Below, one piece after another: positions 1 to 12,069 of a stretch of 64,000 nt of DNA. This stretch comes from Branchiostoma floridae. Lineage: Eukaryota; Chordata; Leptocardii; Amphioxiformes; Branchiostomatidae. How positions within the stretch are numbered: the first letter of the stretch is position 1; each line of letters starts with the position of its first letter. The notes under the pieces are model-generated. The model searched no databases. It was not told where the DNA came from and saw only the letters and a list, made by a program, of their open reading frames with translations. The DNA is taken from contig NC_049988.1 of assembly GCF_000003815.2 (NCBI RefSeq), positions 19,719,335 through 19,783,334 on the forward strand, read 5' to 3'. Position numbers and translations under genes: made by a program.

Positions 1-2117
1 ATATATCCGAGAGTGAACGGAAAAAATTCATGCTGGCTAGAAGACTGTGGAGATTCAGTTTTACAGTGTACAGCTTTAATGCATCTGGGCACTGCATCAG
101 CATCTGACAGTTTTCTGTTCATCAAGATTCTACCATCGGATGATGAACTTCTATGATGTGTTTTCTGACAGCTCTCTTGATACTCTAAAGCCAGTCTCTG
201 TCAGTTCTCTTGATGCTCACAAAATGCCAAAAATGAATGCTTTTCGTTCCTATTGCGCGCTAAAACTGTTACTGATGACGGCTTGTCAGTTTATTTTTAT
301 CTACTGTGTATTGCTGCCATAGTAGTGGAAGTTCATATGTTTTCATCTCTGACCATCACTGGGATATATTGTAGCTTTCTACTCTTTCGGAGAGTAATGG
401 CTTCTCTTTATATCCAGCAAGTAATTCCCTCAAAAGCCGCCTAAAGTGGACTCCGGGAACAGTAAGGAAGATGTAACGGTGGTATCTCACTGCATGTGGG
501 GCACTGATGCGGCATTTCAGGGTTCGTTCACTGCGGCACTGTTTTGTTATTTTCGCCTATTCTTTATAATTAAGATATTGAGTAATATGTAAAAGCAAGA
601 CTTAGAAGACAACAAAATGCACAAAAACGTAAGAAAATCCGTTCTTTTTCTCTGAAAGTAATCTTTGTAACCCCACAGCGCCGGACCGGTGCCCAAAATG
701 ACGTTCAGTAGTCATCACAAAGAGCTTCAGCCTGGAGTGCAATCTGCTTGCCACAAGGAGCTTACGATAAAGTTCTAAGCAGTCCCATCATTGTTATCGA
801 CTACGTGCTGTAGTAGTAAAAACACCGTGCGGCTAGAATCGATCACGGGTGGTCATCATTAGCAGTCGTTACACAGCTGCTTCCAGCTTCTTGATGAAGA
901 GAACATGTTGTAAAAACAAATCTGCAACATGTTCATTACTCCGATATCAGATTGAAATCGTTATGTCCCCTACCGGCGCTACCGGTGGTTGATTAAATAG
1001 GCAGGGGTCGGAAAGTTGTGTCAAGCGTGGTTGGGTAGCAGGAAACACTCCCACCTTTTGTATTCACAAACCTGATGATGTTGACATATAACTATATGTA
1101 TACTACAGCCGAACAGGACATATATGACTTAAGGAAATATTAGTGATTTGAAACAAAATTCGCACCGGGAAGGACCCCTTCTAGTTTCAACAAGTGCCTT
1201 GGGTTTGTTTAAACGTTTGGCTCTCCTCCATAATAGGATCTTTATTTAATGTCTGTTCCAAGGGAGAGCTCTAACCGAGACAAGGAACTCATTTCCACGT
1301 GTGACTTAAGTTGGGGAAGTTATCTAAGGTTCTTTTCTAATGGCAAAATATCAACGGCATGACAACGGATTCGAGCCCAGAACCTCTAAGTCCCCAGCCA
1401 AACAGCCGGTCGTTTCGGCGCAAGACCCCGCACACTTATCAACATTACCTATGTCGTAAAAAGCCTGCGAAAAGGTAAAGACGTTATTGATCAACGTTAC
1501 CTTTATTGTGACAGATTGTCCTTGGCAAATCACCAGGAATTGCCCAATCTGTGGTAGAACTAATGGTCTGTTTGATGTCCTTTTTCTGGGCACCATCTAT
1601 TTCTGTAGAATTGTGTTTAGTATTTGTCAGGATGAGGGCTTATATGAGCCTATTAGTTAGGCTTCTTCCTCTCTTCCGCACGGTATTTCTATATTATCTA
1701 ACTTTACTTTCTGTATTTTGTTACTTCGTGTAGATAAAGTTAAAGCAAAAGCTATTTTTACACAGGCTGTCTTCGATGTAAGGTAAAGATGGTTTGTTTT
1801 GCTCCACGTAGTTCATGACAGGTCCATTTTTTTAATTTGTATGCGCAGAAAATATGACATCCATTAACTCATTGTATCATGCTTTCATAAGCCATTCGAT
1901 ACAAATCAACAGTTACAATACTATACAAAAACCCTGGCAGTAATTAATGCAGATGTGGATCTTAGGTATTATTCACTGTCAGGTTACAGAAAAACAAGAA
2001 TAGTAACGAAGAAAATGTATACGCATTTCAACCATATGTTTTCTGTTGCTAGGTTGGATCCTGCAGTGACCGGGCACTGTACTGTTATTCAAAGATGAGC
2101 TTGCTACATGAATACGA

Positions 2118-2149
<32 letters not shown>

Positions 2150-5050
2150 ATGTAACGATATCTAAAGATACAAAACAGATGTGTGCATACAAATCTGTAT
2201 CCATAATCGTCGTAGTTACATGCTACGTCGTAATGTTTGAAGGCCAGTGAAGAAAGAACTCTTTTTTTCCCGTCCATCATCCTCGTATCTTGTAGTGCCA
2301 TTACCAGCACTGTAACCAGTCCAGAACAGTCTGGCTGGCCGCAGATAGGCCTGGATTGGACAGAAGGTTGTATAGGCGATGCAAACCACGTGCCAAGGCT
2401 GTTATCTATAGCCCTTGTATATGTGCTCATAACCAGGAAACGCATTGCCTGCTGTCCGGCGGGCACCATTCAATGACCTTCTGCCCTAGTTCATGTTATA
2501 GTGGATCAACAAGTGCGTTTGTTAATGTGTGTTCCAAAGAGCACATCAAGTGAACCACAGCAGGCAGGTATCTGGACGATGATCCAAACTTCAGCAGCAC
2601 CAAAACGTCAAATGTTCCTTGAACCTACTCTCAAAGCAATCGTTGATGGGGAAAATTGTGACCTTTTCTCATATGGCGTATTTCTCTGTCAGATAATCCC
2701 ACTGACAGACAAAAGAATAATATAAGGAAAGGGTCACGATTTTCCCCATCAACCTCTGCTTGGAGAGTACCTGGATTCTAGGTTATAGGTTTCTGCACAG
2801 TTATCTACTCGTCCAGCTGCTTTTTGGAAGTACCGTACGAGAGAAAAACAGCTCCTCTCAGAGAAAACGAATGCCGTACAGTAAGTGCCATATATTGCCA
2901 CGGGGCTCTAGCTTAATGTCATTCCGCAAACCACATTTGTCACGCCTTGTCGACATTTATCAAGAACATTGACTGTTCACCCATGTGACCATGTAGTAGT
3001 TCTTGTTCCGTTGGTATTCAAATCACGCACGAAACACCACGATTCAGCACCGGGTAATGGTCCCCCCATATATGGGTTTGTTTTATGCTGTATAGTTCAT
3101 CTGACCACCAAAAATGAGCTATAATTCTACTAACCAGGTGAACGTATACAACATTAGGGGTAACAACATGCCCAGTAACTATACTAGAAACAACGTTTAT
3201 CTTTTGCCGTAAACCACGGGCAGAGTTTTAAAGTCATTCCTTCCATAGTAATCCTGGAGTTTATAGAGCTACATGTACTTCGTATACAGAGATCATGGTG
3301 TGGTTTGCGATTTATCTACCTGTATTTATTGTACTTATTAACTCAGGTAGTAAACACAGAAATCTGATCCTTCCTAAACTAATGGTGAAAACGCATCCGA
3401 GGGAAGATGTATCGTGGAATGGCGCCTGGCACGGAATTGGGGTCGTCATCACTTAAGACTATGTCCCTATTCTAGGCTTGTTTATGGCATGGTTTATGTT
3501 TTCTCTTATACGAGAAGTGATTATTTATACAAACTGATAGGGCATGATGTCCGCATGTGCTTCGGTGTCGGGAATCTATGTTTGGCTATCAGAACTTTAC
3601 AGTTAATCACTAGTAGCCAAACACATTTCTCATCTTGGAAGAAGTTATTACTGATTTCCATTTTTTCCGGCATTGGGTTGTACGTTGATGGTAAGTAGTT
3701 ATGACTGTAGTGCATATGTGTAGCCCAGCCTATATATACTGTTGATCATGCGGGGGCAGAAAAGCTATAGACGTAGGCTGTAAAGAGTTTGCTCGAAGCT
3801 AATTGGTGGAAAGTTTTTTTTGTAGAGTTCACCTACAAGCACCGTATCATTTTCGTAAATTGTGCTCCACGGAGACCTGGCCTCTCGCTAACGTCACCCA
3901 TTTTCCAGTCAGCGCCATGATTAGGGACCCGTCCAAATAGGTCGAGTCGGCTCGCTTCATTACGTCTTGGAGCCGGTCCAAAGACTAGACCCTTCGTGGC
4001 ACGGGGCGTCATCTACAGGGTTCCTACTGCACTGTGATTAACCGTACTCCTATCTTTAGTCCGGCTCGTGCACTGGGGGCACCGTTTTGCTTAGTTCACT
4101 CCTTGTTAGCCATTATAGAGGGGATGTTGTTAATGCACGTGATGGCTGGAATACGAAATGACCATTGAGTCTTGATGCGGACTGCAAATGTCAATCTTAC
4201 CCGTTCTTGAGCGTGTGCATATGAATAAATTACGGAGTCTATTCCAGCAGAGGTGATGTGTGACATCACCACACTCGTCATACAAAGCTGGATATCCGTT
4301 TTCCCACGCTTCATCAGAATTAGATATAGATCTTAATGTTTTTTTTTTTTTTGCAAAAGCATGTCCGAGGGCTAATTGCATATACAGTCTCAAGAACTAA
4401 GAGAGGTAAATAGAGTGATACATAAGGCTAGTGTCTAATCACATACGTGATACTATGAATACTATTGTCGGGTTTGACTTCTTCTTGGAAGGCAGTGGTG
4501 AATGAACTGACCCACGTTCTGTATGATGGTGGTTTTTGTGCTGTAGTCTATTAGTGATAACTTAGGTCGTAAAGGCTTGGTGAAATAGTGACAACTGTTT
4601 GAAATAATGCGATTCTTTAAAAGTTATCAATGAGAGCTGACCTACAACGCGGGTAACGTTTGTAATTGACAAGTTGGCACTCGAAGATTACACCGTACCC
4701 ACTTTAATGATTATGCATGTATAAAAAATAACATGCCACTAATCCGAGATGCCACTGAATCCCCAAATCATCATCCGTCTTACCCGTGCACTGATGTACA
4801 GGGCAGTGTGGCGGTCACTGTTCGAGAGTGACACCCGGTGACGACGGCGTGGGTGTGACAGAGATTCATCATACATGTCCTGATATAGTTCCGTAGGGAA
4901 GAAACTGCCCTTTAGCTACGACAGAGATGGATACCAGTCTAGGTATGGTCGCCATTCTATTTGTTTTTGGACAGACGGTGACAATGTGGCACTGCACTCA
5001 AGTTTGCAACATATATTAACAGTGTCACTTACACAGTACAGACAGAAAGT
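1..5050. other. No gene seen; unique-looking sequence with small repeats
   Basis: No exon with both splice sites and a recognisable domain was found on either strand. The interval holds a SINE fragment (1340-1440), a (CATA)n tract near 2121-2148 and a poly-T run at 4339-4353. Open frames of 60-120 codons here have no recognisable motif. Confidence 0.6.
1340..1440 (-). mobile_element. tRNA-derived SINE fragment
   Basis: On the - strand there is a B-box-like stretch (ggctcgaatccg) after a tRNA-like arm and the words ggctgtttggctggggac. The open frame here (ending VLGSNPLSC) is the usual artefact of reading a tRNA-like B box. Confidence 0.5.
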
Positions 5051-5230
5051 AATGGTAATTTTATTTCACCTTCCCGACCGAAGTCAGGTACCCAGTTTTA
5101 CACCTGGCTGAAGTGAGGAAGGGCGTGTTAAGTGCGTTTCCCAAGGGCACAACGGCGTGGGTACGGCGAGTATCGAACTCGGGACCTCTAAATTCCGAGC
5201 AGGTGATTCGTGTTACTGAACAGACGCCAA
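5050..5230 (-). mobile_element. tRNA-derived SINE, family C
   Basis: On the - strand the tRNA-like head has gaggtcccgagttcgatact as the B box. The body (gaagtgaggaagggcgtg and the lines around it) is related to the segments near 14930-15120 and 19810-19960. Confidence 0.55.
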
Positions 5231-5631
5231 AGAGCATACTCGAGAGGGTGCGCTTTTCTTAGAAAAAAACCGCAAAATGTAATGCCTTAATATGTAATCT
5301 TAATACACTAATTGCACACTTGTCGAAGCAATCTAACTTGCTCTCCCACATAACTGTCTGATGCTTTAGGTGTGTTCGCAGACACTGGCCGTTTCCTCCC
5401 ATGTGCATTTTTTCCATCACGACTCATACTCTTCCTTAATTGCTGAGTGGTACTCGATCGCCCATCAGACCTCAGTTCCATCCCAAAACTAATTTCCAGC
5501 CACAGATCATTTCGCAATGCACTCAAAGGTCACTAGAGTAACGATTGGAAGCCACTAACGTGAAGTTAACGCGAACCTCGTGTTGATAGGGCGTTATTAC
5601 ACCGGGCAATGATTAGCTGCACTCCAATTAG

Positions 5632-6275
5632 AGAGACCAAATAGCAGTAACTCAAGAAACTAGATATGACTCAGGAAACTGGATATGACTCAAGAAACTG
5701 GATATAACTTAAGAAACTAGATATGACTCAGGAAACAGGATATGGCTCAAGAAACTGGATATGGCTCAAGATACTGGATATGGCTCAAGAAACTGGATAT
5801 GGCTCAAGAAACTGGATATGGCTCAAGAAACTGGATATGGCTCAAGAAACTGGATGTGGCTCAAGAAACTGGATATGGCTCAAGAAACTGGATATGGCTC
5901 AAGAAACTGGATATGGCTCAAGAAACTGGATATGGCCCAAGAAACAGGATATGGCTCAAGAAACTGGATGTGGCTCAAGAAACTGGATATGGCTCAAGAA
6001 ACTGGATATGGCTCAAGAAACTGGATATGGCTCAAGAAACTGGATATGGATCAAGAAACTGGATATGGCTCAAGAAACTGGATATGGCTCAAGAAACTGG
6101 ATATGGCTAAAAAAACTGGATATGGCTCAAGAAATGGATATGGCTTAAGAAACTGGATATGGCTCAAGAAACGGCCAGGCGTTTCGGGTAGCACCTAATA
6201 CCTATCGTCAGTGACATTGAGTAAGTGCTTTTTGGTATATCCTATTACCTGGATCTCTAATCACCATCGACCTTC
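5632..6275. mobile_element. MITE-A copy swollen by an internal minisatellite
   Basis: The left side keeps accaaatagcagtaactcaag and the right side keeps cggccaggcgtttcgg, then gtgctttttggtatatcc and tattacctgg. These are the same words as in the other MITE-A copies in this window. Between them lies the 19-bp tandem array described separately. Confidence 0.7.
5646..6174. repeat. 19-bp minisatellite, about 28 units
   Basis: The unit is ctcaagaaactggatatgg. Because 19 is not a multiple of 3, all three forward frames stay open and spell the same 19-residue repeat, giving three overlapping spurious ORFs of 122-145 codons. Edge units are the most diverged (atgactcagg, ataactta), as expected for an array that grows in the middle. 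Confidence 0.97.
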
Positions 6276-6309
6276 AAATGTGGCAGCTTTACTAAAGCCA
6301 AGTTGTTTC

Positions 6310-6700
6310 ACATTTGGATAGGTAGGCAGCTGCGACGTAGAAAAATCCATGTCGACCTGTCTTGCTTAAAACACTGATTTTTTTATGTCAAAGTAAGTTA
6401 GCTGTCTGGCAATCTTAGATCACAATTGGTATCTGTTCTGACGTTATAAAAGGTATTTAGTTCCACTTATCAAATCTATAAATACGTTGATGAAGGTCAG
6501 ACGATTTCCAGGTAATATGATATGCCAAAAAGCAGTTACTTAAGCAACTGGATAAAATTTTGGAAACGGTCAGACGTTTCAGACGTCTTTCTATTAATCT
6601 ATATCTAGTTTAAAGATGTGCACGTCTTTGTTTCAGTTGCATTTATCATGATATCTACGTATGTTCAGATTGCAGAGACGAACACAGAAGAAGGAACTTT
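6310..6700. repeat. Dispersed repeat, copy 1, interrupted by a MITE-A
   Basis: Words such as gtaggcagctgcgacgtag, tttatgtcaaagtaa and atctacgtatgttcagat recur in order at 11150-11430. In copy 1 a MITE-A (about 6483-6597) separates tctataaat from atctatatctag. Confidence 0.65.
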
Positions 6701-6775
6701 AATGTTTACAGACATTTTGACATATCCTATTACCTGGTGATATATCCTATTACCTGGATGTCTGACCTTGAAGTC
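6483..6775. mobile_element. MITE-A copy (or two partial copies)
   Basis: The left end has gatatgccaaaaagcagtta and a cggtcagacgtttcagac core. A separate right-end-like piece, tatcctattacctgg, occurs twice near 6720-6757, suggesting a second truncated copy. Confidence 0.65.
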
Positions 6776-7461
6776 TGATCGACGTTCCAATATGGCGGCT
6801 TTGCTAAAGCCAGGTTGTTCCTCACCCGGCGATGCCCCAAGCCCAGAAACACCTCACAAGCTAAGCTAGAGTAACGGTTTTCTGATGATGTCATTAGCGA
6901 CCATCACTTGTCATGCCAATATTCCACTTTGTAAGATATGGGAAAGTTTTTGGCTAATCCTCTGATATAAAATGAATAGCCTAAAGAGAGGCCATCAGGT
7001 GGCTTCAATAAGATCAAATCCTGATGAAGTAGTATGTTTTAAGGACTTATATATTAGGAAAAAATAACAGGATTTGGCTATTTGCTATTTATTACCTGTA
7101 ATACATGTTGTGATCCGATAACTTATCGTTGGTTTCCAGAAATCACCTTTCTAACAAAGGCTGATCGATTTAGTATTTGTAACCTGTGGCTTTGTTACCA
7201 AACACGTCTCTTCAAACTAGACCTTTATTGGCAGGTTAAGTTCCAGATAAATGTGACGCTATCCGATGATACATCGCTGCTTTTCCGGAATCATCTTGTA
7301 ACCAAAAACCCATTTATCTCATGTCAAATCACTCCTTCATCCGATGACAAGAGCATTAACATCAAGTAATACTTCATCTTAAATCTAGTCATCTATCTTA
7401 TGTGTCATCCTAAGATAGCTTAGCAATGGCTTGGTGTTCAGAATGTCTTCAGGGAAAAGAG

Positions 7462-7528
<67 letters not shown>

Positions 7529-8160
7529 ATCTTTTAAAATAAAAAAAATATCTTTTTCCCCCGTAAGACCAATGATGGTCGTGATGTGGAGATTCAGACG
7601 TTGTTACAAAATATTCCATATATGGTTACAAGAATCAAGACATATTGAACGATTTGCATCACCGACAGCGCAGATCAGTATGCGGCAAATCCCCGCTTCA
7701 CGATTTCTTACACCACCGGAGGCTGCCAAAAAACCGTCGTACGAGAACGCTAATGGAAACTGAACATCCATGAACCTCTGGACGGCAAATTCATCTTCTG
7801 AGGAAAGTTTTATATACCTTTTTCTTTATGTCCTAAATATGTCGCACATGTTTACACACGACGGGGTTATACCGGGGTGACATACCCTTTCGCTGGCTAA
7901 TTACAAGATGGGGATGCCTTGAAATAATTGTCTAACATTTGCTATGAGAACCAAATACCTTGTTCCCTTAACCCGGTATTCCCTGGTCGCGGGGCACTGC
8001 ATGGCGGCACTTTGGATCACTTTCCTCCATTGGACATCGTTCCCGGAAAACCAAACATGGAGAAAAAATTACAGATACAAATGCCCAACTTTAGGACCGC
8101 TCCAAAATATTAAACATAGCGCATTAAATAAACGGTAGTGTATTTTAGAGAGAATCCAGT
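6776..8160. other. No gene seen; (AT)n tract
   Basis: The interval holds a (TA)n microsatellite at 7466-7524 and otherwise single-copy-looking sequence. Open frames up to 95 codons (7082-7369) show no domain or splice context. Confidence 0.6.
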
Positions 8161-8164
8161 TTAT

Positions 8165-9130
8165 GCCAAGGCGGCTTGCAAGAAGCCAAACTTTCCAAGT
8201 AGTTTTTGCGGTGGATGATAAGTTATCTTTTGCCCCTGAAATGCACAACTGAGATTTGCTACACAGTCACTTTACTCTCGCTTTCCTTCACAATCTTAAC
8301 CCTGGCATTGTCCCAGGTTTCCGTTTATGTTTCATGCTCCCAATTCGAAACTATCGGCCGCAAGCAGTCAAAAGTTTCTAAATAGTTTTTGCGATGGATA
8401 ATACGTTATTAAGACTTTCTTCAACTTTTGCCCCTGAAATGCGAAACTGAGATTTGCTACAGTCACTTTACTTTCGCATCTCTTTACAATCTTAACCTTG
8501 GCAATATCCCAGGTCTCCGTCGGTCCTCTTAAAGTTTCATGCTCCAAATTCAAGACTATCTGGCGCAAGCAGTCAAAAGTTTCTAAATAGTTTTTGCGGT
8601 GGATGATAAGTTATTATTACATACGTCAATTTTTCCCTGAAATGCGCAACTGAGATTTTCTACACAGTCACTTTACTCTCGCTTTCCTTCGCAATCTTAA
8701 CATTGGCAATGTCCCAGGTCTCTGGTTGTCCTCTTAAGTTAATGTTTCATGCTCCCAATTCGAAACTATCGGCCGCAAGCAGTCAAAAGTTTCTAAATTG
8801 TTTTTGCGGTGGATGATAAGTTATTATTACTTACGTCAACTTTTGCCTCAGAAATGCGCAACTGAGATTTGCTACACAGTCACTTTACTCTCGCTTTCCT
8901 TCGTAATCTTAACATTGGCATTGTCCCAGGTTTCCGTTTATGTTTCATGCTCCCAATTCGAAACTATCGGCCGCAGTCAGTCAAAAGTTTCTAAATAGTT
9001 TTTGCGGTGGATAATACGTTATTAAGACTTTCGTCAACTTTGCCCCTGAAATGCGCAACTGAGATTTAGTCACTTTACTCTCGCATCTCTTTACAATATT
9101 AACCTTGGCAATGTCCCAGATCCCCGGTTG
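8165..9130. repeat. About 200-bp tandem repeat, nearly five units
   Basis: Units begin at cagtcaaaagtttctaaat and carry gcggtggatgataagtta, gcgcaactgagatttgct and cgaaactatcggccgcaag. Starts fall near 8190, 8375, 8578, 8788 and 8987. Units differ by small indels; no unit has a long frame. Confidence 0.93.
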
Positions 9131-10149
9131 TTCCCAAGTACATTATTCGTTTCGCTAAGCTTGTCTGAATTCCAGGAAAAAGATTCACCTGGAACAGAAG
9201 AGCTGCTATGAATCCTTTTACGAAAAAGTTCGAGGATTCCTTGGATCTAGAATGAATGTCAGAAGGTCACAAGGCTAATAGATGTCTCAGCCTATGTGGT
9301 AGCCCGATTGTATGAGGTGTAGTGACTAATTCGTCCTGTGTATGACGTTAAACTGCATCCGATCTTAGGCAGCGGGGTAGAGAAGCGTTCGTTCTGGTAT
9401 GGGCGATCTCCAGGTAATGAAGATACCGGCCAGCGAACAGGTGCCTGGCGGATGACCTCAACTGTTCGAGGCTACGGCAGGGATAACGCCAAAGTGAGCT
9501 GGGTACCGCGGGGCGGCTGAGGAAGCCTCCGGCCGTACGACCCCGTGCCGTCCGTCGGACTCATGCTCTTCCCAGCCCAGAGAGACTGGCTCGCTCTTGC
9601 GCACGAGGCCTGTTGGTCAATAAACACTTGTATTTAAGGACACAGTACCCTCAAATACTGTACAAGTCCACTACACAAAGTGTCATAGTCTGTATGGACT
9701 GACTGACAGAGATAGAGTGACTAATGCTGCAGTGGATGGTACCTTGGGCTACTGCATTGTTTGTACATTTTATATGACCTTACAGACTACGTGGGAAATC
9801 TTCTGACATTGCAGATATGGCAAATGAGAAATTTAGGTTTCAAGTACATATTAGCAGGATGTCTAAAGTACCCAAGAGCGCCCCTTCTGTCTCTCTTCTC
9901 TCTCTCTCATGTTGTTTCTCATTCTCTTTCTCTCTCTCTCTCTCTGACTCATACATTTTGTGTATGATACAAATATATGTGTTCTTGTAATAATGATTGT
10001 CATGGACTTGTAGCCTCTAAACAAGTCTCCACGAATCGTTGGTCAAATAGTATTAGTTGGACAAAACGAGGGAATAGTGTGCTTGGGGAGTGTGCCGGCC
10101 AGAGGAGTCAGCACAGGGACTGTGGACTTGCATTCTACTGGACTTGCTA
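9131..10149. other. No gene seen; CT-rich tract
   Basis: A (CT)n tract lies at 9886-9945. A GC-richer patch (9360-9600) has frames with no recognisable domain. Confidence 0.55.
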
Positions 10150-10432
10150 AAAGTTAAAGTTAAACTCTTCCCGCGGCTGATGGCGCATGGGGCGGCGCCC
10201 ATCTCTGTTTCCTTAGCCCTGGGCCACACAAAGCAATCACTACAGCAGGGGGCTAGCCCACTGGTAGTGGTGTGAGTTCAACTTCCACACTCTTTCCCGA
10301 ATGCTGATTGCTGAGCAGAGAAAGCAGCATGTACCATTTTCAAAGTCTTTGGTATGACTCGACCGGGGATCGAACTCACGACCTACCGAATGCAAGGCGA
10401 ACACTCTACTCACTAGGCCATTGCACCGGTTA
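10150..10432 (-). mobile_element. tRNA-derived SINE, family B
   Basis: Read on the - strand, the head gives ccggtgcaatggcctagtga (A-box region), then ggtcgtgagttcgatccccg (B box), followed by a body that recurs at 52022-52303 and, more diverged, at 40245-40530. Markers are gcaatcactacagcaggggg and gtccactggtagtggtg on the + strand. Confidence 0.85.
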
Positions 10433-12065
10433 CTTGTATTCTAATGCAAAACTATAGGAACAAAGAAAAGTGAATCCTCTCATGATTGCGGACGTTTGAT
10501 TTTTTAAAGACCACGGAAGGTTTTCATCCAAGCATAATGCCTCAACATCAGTTCTAACTCGATTTTCTCTATATTTCTTTTCCCATATTTGTTGCTTGTT
10601 AGGTTCAACGTATCCGACTCTACTTCTGAAATGCAATCAGTTCACCATCTAACGCAATCACAACCACAATGCCAGGTAGATAGCCATAGTTATAGCTGAA
10701 AGGCTTGACTCATTGTTTGAAAACGAGTGCAATTTTTACAATGTTATCATTCAGATGGCGTATCATTTTCCGTTCAAAGGTTGTCCCTGCTACCAAGTTT
10801 GAAATTGAATATTATTCGTTGAATAACTCAATTTGCAAAACAACTTTCAGTAAATGCTAGTTAGAAACGTCAAATACATTTATACAGTTCAGAAGTGACA
10901 CAAAACTCCTAGGAGTACATGCTATTCATTAAGCTTTCGAATAGAACTTTTAGTAATGGAATTCGGTATGAACTCGAGTAGATTTAAAGTTGTGACATGG
11001 CCTTTATAGTGACCTCATTTTTATTCAAAGAAAGCACAGATGGGGTCACTCCTTCTTGATAACCATTTCTTTCAGCTGCTCAATCTACCCAGAATAGACT
11101 CCATACACAGTCTATGGTACGGTACTAGCTGACGGATCATGGGATTGTTATCAGGTATGTTCAGGATAGGCAGGCTGTCGCGACGTAGCTTAGAAATGCT
11201 TGTCGACCTTTCCTGCTTCGAACTCTAACTTTTCATGTCAAAGTAATGTAGCTCTCTGGCATTGTGAGACAACAATCGGTATGTGTTTTGGCATGATACA
11301 ATCATTCACTTATTAAATCTATAAATCTATATTTTGATTAGATGTAAGCCTTTGTTTCAGTCGCAGTGATATCTGCGTATGTTCAGATGACATTGACAAA
11401 CATCGCAAGTAGCATGTACTATGACTTTTCAGACGTTTAATTAAAGAAAAGGATGATTCTTGGCAGTATATATGATAGAACATAATGAATGAATACCTCC
11501 CGGACTCTGATGTAATAAAGCTGTATGTAGTTGAAGATTAAACTGGACGGTTTCCAAACGTCGGTCCCCACAATCGTGTTTGTTTCGACGTGAAATGGGA
11601 AGTCCAATAACTGTAAACCATGCTTGGCGGTAGCACCGTCTTGGGAAAAACTATCTGTCTCCTTAGCAATATTTCCGTCTGAGGATGATTTTATCTGTCT
11701 TTATCTGTGGGATCGAAGGTAGAAATGCTTGCAGCGGCGTTATACGCACGCCGTGACTCAAAACATTACAATCCCAGCGGGCAATCAGCGCCTATTATCC
11801 ACATCTCTACCTGGTTCACACATGTGCAACGTTAACGGGTCGCGAAAGTCGGTTTGTACAGATTATTATTCGAGTCACACCCCAATTCAAACAAGTAACC
11901 TAAAACGTCGTTTTTCTCTACCAAATGTACTTATGGGCTAGATATTTTCCTTCGTAGCCTTGCCCCTACACTCACCCGTTATAAATCAACGTGTTAAATA
12001 TATTGTTTTAGTACAAACCCCCTTCTTATATATCAAAAGTTGTAAAGTTTTGCGTCTTTAAGGCG
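10433..12065. other. No gene seen; second copy of a dispersed repeat
   Basis: The repeat at 11150-11430 matches 6310-6700 but lacks the MITE. The rest is AT-rich with no supported exon. Confidence 0.55.
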
Positions 12066-12069
12066 TTTC

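Noticed and set aside
1351-1596. 81-codon - strand ORF ending VLGSNPLSC
   Set aside because: The end is a SINE tRNA-like B box translated in one frame.
5723-6198. Three overlapping 122-145 codon ORFs with a 19-residue repeat
   Set aside because: They are the three frames of a 19-bp minisatellite and encode the same peptide in register shifts; no gene context.
10360-10432. Possible tRNA gene on the - strand
   Set aside because: A and B boxes are present, but the sequence does not fold as a full cloverleaf by eye and it heads a repeated SINE body found again at 52 kb.
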